Positions 61,156-64,000 of a stretch of DNA of 64,000 bases are shown piece by piece. Positions within the stretch are counted from its first letter, which is position 1; every line of letters begins with the position of its first letter. The notes under the pieces were generated by a model. The model had not been told where the DNA came from and searched no databases. It saw only the letters and a program-made list of their open reading frames with translations. Both the position numbers and the translations under genes were made by a program. Origin of the DNA: an uncultured Oscillospiraceae bacterium (lineage in GTDB: Bacteria; Bacillota; Clostridia; Oscillospirales; Acutalibacteraceae); the NCBI GenBank assembly GCA_900543555.1, contig UQRL01000001.1, forward strand, positions 1 through 64,000. The letters are read 5' to 3'.

Positions 61156-63342
61156 ATGCCGATCACCTTTGACCAGCAGCACCATGTCTTTAAGCTGGAT
61201 ACCAGCGTATCCACCTACGCCTTCATGGTCTACCAGGAAAACTACCTGGTACACCTGTACTACGGCGCCAAGCTCCCGGACACCGACCTCTCTTATTTGA
61301 TGTACCGGGGCAAGTTCGACTCCCTGAGCCCCTATAACCCCAAGGTGGAGGACCTGTTCTTCTCCCCGGACATTCAGCCCTTCGAGTATCCCACCAACGG
61401 CGCCGGGGATTTCCGCATCTCCGCCCTCTCTGTGCGGGGCGGCAGCGGGGACGCGGTAACGGACATCCGCTATGTCTCCCATAAAATTTACGACGGCAAG
61501 CCCTCCCTGCCCGGGCTGCCCGCCACCTTCGCCCAGGAGGGGCAGGCCCAGACCCTGGAAGTGGAGGCCGTTGACGCTGTCACCGGTGTGAAAGCCACCC
61601 TTTTGTACACCGTGTTTGAGGACTACCCCGTCATCACCCGCAGCGTGCGCCTGGAGAACGGCGGAGAGGCCCCTGTGGTGCTGGAGCGGGCGTACAGCTC
61701 CTGCGTGGAGCTGCCCACCATGGACCTGGATATGGTGCACCTGTGGGGCAAGTGGTGGAACGAGAACAACACCGAGCGCCGCGCCCTGCAGCACGGAATC
61801 ACCTCCATCCAGTCCAAGCGGGGTATGACCGGCTCTAACCACAACCCCTTTGTAGCCTTTGCCCGCCCCTCCACCACGGAGGAATCGGGAGAAGTGTGGG
61901 GCATGAACTTTATCTACAGCGGCAACTTCGCCATTGACACAGAAGTGGATACCCGGGGCACCACCCGGGTGCTCATGGGCATCAACCCCACGGACTTCCG
62001 CTGGCGCTTAGAGCCCGGCGAGAGCTTCCAGACCCCCGAGGCCGTGCTGGTCTATTCGGACAAGGGACTGGGTGCCATGAGCCGCACCTTCCACCACTTC
62101 TACCTGGACCACCTGTGCCGCAGCGAATGGGCCAAGAAGAAGCGCCCCCTGCTCATCAACAGCTGGGAAGCCGCGTTCTTCGACTTTGACGATGACAAGC
62201 TGGTGGCCTTTGCCCAAGAGGCCAAGAAGCTGGGCATTGAGATGCTGGTGATGGATGACGGCTGGTTCGGAACCCGCAATGACGACCTGCGGGGCCTGGG
62301 CGACTGGTATGTCAACGAGAAGAAGCTCAAGGGCGGCCTGTCCCATCTGATCGAGCGGGTCAACGCCCTGGGGCTGAAATTCGGCATCTGGTACGAGCCG
62401 GAAATGGTCAATCCCGACAGCGACCTGTACCGGGCCCACCCGGACTGGGCCATCCGCGCCAAGGGGCGGGAGCACTCCATCTCCCGGTACCAGTGCGTGC
62501 TGGACATGACCCGCAAGGATGTGCGGGACAACATCTTCCAGCAGATGTACAACGTACTCTCCCAGAACAAGATCGACTACATCAAGTGGGACTGCAACCG
62601 CAATATCACCGAGGCGGCCAGCGCCACCCTGCCCCCCGAGCGGCAGGGCGAGTTCTTCCACCGGTATGTGCTGGGCGTTTACGACCTGATGGACCGCATC
62701 ACCACCGCGTTCCCCCACATCCTGTTGGAGAACTGCTCCTCCGGCGGCTGCCGCTTTGACGCAGGCATGCTCTACTATGCCCCCCAGATCTGGACCAGCG
62801 ACTGCACCGACCCCATTGAGCGGCTGACCATCCAGTTTGGCGCCTCCCTGTGTTATCCTGTGGCGGCTATGGGCGCCCATGTCTCTGCCAACAGCCGGGC
62901 CAGCGTAAAGACCCGGGGCGTGGTAGCCATGAGCGGCACCTTTGGCTATGAGCTGGACCCCCGCACTGAACTGACCGATGAGGAGCGGGAAGTGGTGCTG
63001 CAGCAGGTGGCTGACTACCACAAGTACTATGACCTCATCCACTTTGGCGACCTGTACCGCCTGACTGCCCCCACGGAGAACCCCTATTTGGCCGACTGGC
63101 AGTTCGTCAGCCCGGATAAAAACGAGGCCCTGTTCTGCCGGGTCATCATGCGGCGCCCCCCCAACCTGTATCAGTCCGTGTGCCTGGCGGGCCTGGACCC
63201 CGACAAAATCTATGTGGACGAGGAAACCGGCAAAGCTTATTCCGGCGCCCTGCTGATGCACGGCGGCATTGATCTCTCCGCCTACGACTACGCCAACAAC
63301 TACGACGGCGACAGCTTTATGAAGCATTTCGTGGTTCGATAA
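61156..63342 (+). CDS. Alpha-galactosidase, GH36
   Basis: This 728-residue enzyme has an N-terminal beta-supersandwich, a TIM barrel (about 320-630) and a C-terminal sheet. The nucleophile is Asp479 in YIKWDCNRN, the acid/base Asp549 in TSDCTDPIER, and MDDGWFGTRNDD and ENCSSGGCRFD line the site. It has no signal peptide, so it acts on raffinose-family or other alpha-galactosides taken up into the cell. The ATG at 61156 follows AAAGGGG by eight bases. Confidence 0.96.
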   Translation: MPITFDQQHHVFKLDTSVSTYAFMVYQENYLVHLYYGAKLPDTDLSYLMYRGKFDSLSPYNPKVEDLFFSPDIQPFEYPTNGAGDFRISALSVRGGSGDAVTDIRYVSHKIYDGKPSLPGLPATFAQEGQAQTLEVEAVDAVTGVKATLLYTVFEDYPVITRSVRLENGGEAPVVLERAYSSCVELPTMDLDMVHLWGKWWNENNTERRALQHGITSIQSKRGMTGSNHNPFVAFARPSTTEESGEVWGMNFIYSGNFAIDTEVDTRGTTRVLMGINPTDFRWRLEPGESFQTPEAVLVYSDKGLGAMSRTFHHFYLDHLCRSEWAKKKRPLLINSWEAAFFDFDDDKLVAFAQEAKKLGIEMLVMDDGWFGTRNDDLRGLGDWYVNEKKLKGGLSHLIERVNALGLKFGIWYEPEMVNPDSDLYRAHPDWAIRAKGREHSISRYQCVLDMTRKDVRDNIFQQMYNVLSQNKIDYIKWDCNRNITEAASATLPPERQGEFFHRYVLGVYDLMDRITTAFPHILLENCSSGGCRFDAGMLYYAPQIWTSDCTDPIERLTIQFGASLCYPVAAMGAHVSANSRASVKTRGVVAMSGTFGYELDPRTELTDEEREVVLQQVADYHKYYDLIHFGDLYRLTAPTENPYLADWQFVSPDKNEALFCRVIMRRPPNLYQSVCLAGLDPDKIYVDEETGKAYSGALLMHGGIDLSAYDYANNYDGDSFMKHFVVR

Positions 63343-63349
63343 ATTACGG

Positions 63350-63378
63350 TTGACAGAGCGGGATTTCCTTGCTATAAT
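63350..63378 (+). promoter_or_regulatory. tRNA-Lys promoter
   Basis: Perfect TTGACA (63350-63355) and TATAAT (63373-63378) with a 17-base spacer. Confidence 0.93.
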
Positions 63379-63382
63379 AAAT

Positions 63383-63405
63383 AAGCTGTCCATCTTGGAC
63401 AGCTT
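63383..63405 (+). other. Perfect hairpin in the tRNA-Lys 5' leader
   Basis: AAGCTGTCCA and TGGACAGCTT around TCT, located between +1 and the mature tRNA. It may protect the leader or guide processing. Confidence 0.8.
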
Positions 63406-63409
63406 CCAT

Positions 63410-63485
63410 GACTCATTAGCTCAGCTGGCAGAGCACCTGACTTTTAATCAGGGTGTCCGGGGTTCAAATCCCCGATGGGTCACCA
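63410..63485 (+). tRNA. tRNA-Lys (anticodon TTT), CCA encoded
   Basis: The acceptor stem GACTCAT pairs with ATGGGTC. The anticodon stem CCTGA/TCAGG carries loop CTTTTAA with anticodon at 63443-63445. The T arm CCGGGGTTCAAATCCCCG is normal. CCA is encoded at 63483-63485. Confidence 0.98.
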
Positions 63486-63521
63486 AAAACAGGGCTATCC
63501 CTTTCGGGATGGCCCTGTTTT
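63486..63521 (+). terminator. tRNA-Lys terminator
   Basis: AAAACAGGGC..ATCCC pairs with GGGAT..GCCCTGTTTT, immediately after CCA. Confidence 0.92.
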
Positions 63522-63583
63522 CGCGTTTTGTGCAGCGCCGCGGCACCCACCGCGGCCACTTTTTCAGAAAAGAGGCATAGATT

Positions 63584-64000
63584 ATGAAAAAGAAATTCAT
63601 TGCTTTGCTGCTCTCCGGCGCGCTGCTGGTTTCCACCGCGGTGTGGCCGGCTTCCGCCGCCAGCGTGGAGCAGTTCACCGACGTGGACTCTGGCGACTGG
63701 TTTTACACCCATGTGGACTATGTGGCGGAAAACGGGCTTCTCAACGGCACCAGCCAAACCACCTTTGGGCCGGAGGCCTCCATGACCCGGGGCATGTTCG
63801 TCACCGTGCTGGGCAACATGACCGGCATCGACACCGGCCTGTACCCGGGCAGCCGGTTTGACGACGTGCCCGCTTCTGAGTACTACGCCTCCCGCATTAA
63901 CTGGGCCACGGAAAATGGCATTGTCTCCGGCCTGGGCGGCAGGAAGTTCGGCCCGGAGAACTCTGTCACCCGGGAGCAGGCCGCCACCATGCTGTACAAC
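63584..64000 (+). CDS. SLH-domain surface protein, N-terminal fragment
   Basis: The first 139 codons run to the window edge. A signal peptide (LLLSGALLVSTAVWPASAA) is followed by two S-layer homology repeats. The first has FTDVDSGDWFYTHVDYVAENGL and TFGPEASMTRGMFVTVL, split over the motif. The second has FDDVPASEYYASRINWA and FGPENSVTREQAATML. SLH repeats anchor proteins to pyruvylated wall polysaccharide. The remainder, and hence the function, lies outside the window. Confidence 0.9.
   Translation, partial: MKKKFIALLLSGALLVSTAVWPASAASVEQFTDVDSGDWFYTHVDYVAENGLLNGTSQTTFGPEASMTRGMFVTVLGNMTGIDTGLYPGSRFDDVPASEYYASRINWATENGIVSGLGGRKFGPENSVTREQAATMLYN

Noticed and set aside
1..64000. Mobile elements, prophage, integrases, restriction or toxin systems
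   Set aside because: I looked for transposase, integrase, phage structural and methylase signatures on both strands and recognised none; the gene content looks like core chromosome.

Overview
The window is a GC-rich chromosomal segment with dense, short-spaced genes, strong AGGAGG-type ribosome binding sites and consensus TTGACA/TATAAT promoters with 17 bp spacers. T-box and ANTAR-type leaders, a sodium-pumping oxaloacetate decarboxylase, split glutamate synthase genes, DUF4364, SLH-domain and VanW proteins together suggest an anaerobic gut Clostridia member, probably Oscillospiraceae. This is inferred from gene content only. I saw no phage, transposase, plasmid or CRISPR features.

Layout. 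1-3454 (minus): a carbohydrate ABC operon (binding lipoprotein, two permeases, ThuA-like protein cut by the window edge). 3975-7677 (minus): a GH32-like hydrolase cotranscribed with a YbhJ-type aconitase-like hydratase. 7893-9329 (minus): purF. 9477-18235 (minus): a nitrogen-assimilation block with asnB and a seven-gene operon: glutamine amidotransferase, FMN glutamate synthase, ferredoxin, FAD oxidoreductase, GXGXG subunit, a glutamine-synthetase-like protein and an ANTAR regulator. 18722-21026 (plus): a TetR-controlled efflux pair. 21037-25610 (minus): a flavodoxin-like reductase, a two-component system next to a Ser/Lys-rich lipoprotein, and a DUF368 lipid-carrier translocase. 25818-41127: housekeeping genes (gluQ, cinA, thiI with a cysteine desulfurase, nadE), a VanW lipoprotein, a glycolipid glycosyltransferase, an AlkD-type repair protein and small membrane proteins. 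41284-44755 (minus): the oad operon. 45027-54594 (minus): envelope genes (LTA-synthase-like sulfatase, wecB, TagA-type transferase, polyprenyl-phosphate sugar transferase, GT39-like protein). 54644-58699: degV, an XRE regulator with an operator array, a GT2 and a flippase. 58810-64000 (plus): DUF4364, a dockerin-bearing surface protein, a GH36 alpha-galactosidase, tRNA-Lys and an SLH-domain protein.

The most interesting part is 9477-18610. The asnB and glutamate synthase transcripts both begin with a short hairpin whose six-base loop carries the A1/G4 signature of ANTAR targets (AAGGGC and AAAGGC). In both, that hairpin is mutually exclusive with a strong intrinsic terminator. The asnB leader continues into a T-box with an AAC (Asn) specifier. 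The last gene of the glutamate synthase operon encodes an ANTAR protein whose receiver domain has lost its phosphoacceptor Asp. The gene just before it encodes a glutamine synthetase homologue that has lost three metal ligands. Together this looks like a self-contained nitrogen-sensing antitermination circuit in which a catalytically dead glutamine synthetase may be the sensor. Other points of note are an XRE gene with an apparent AUC start under a three-site operator, and a membrane-anchored protein ending in a dockerin.
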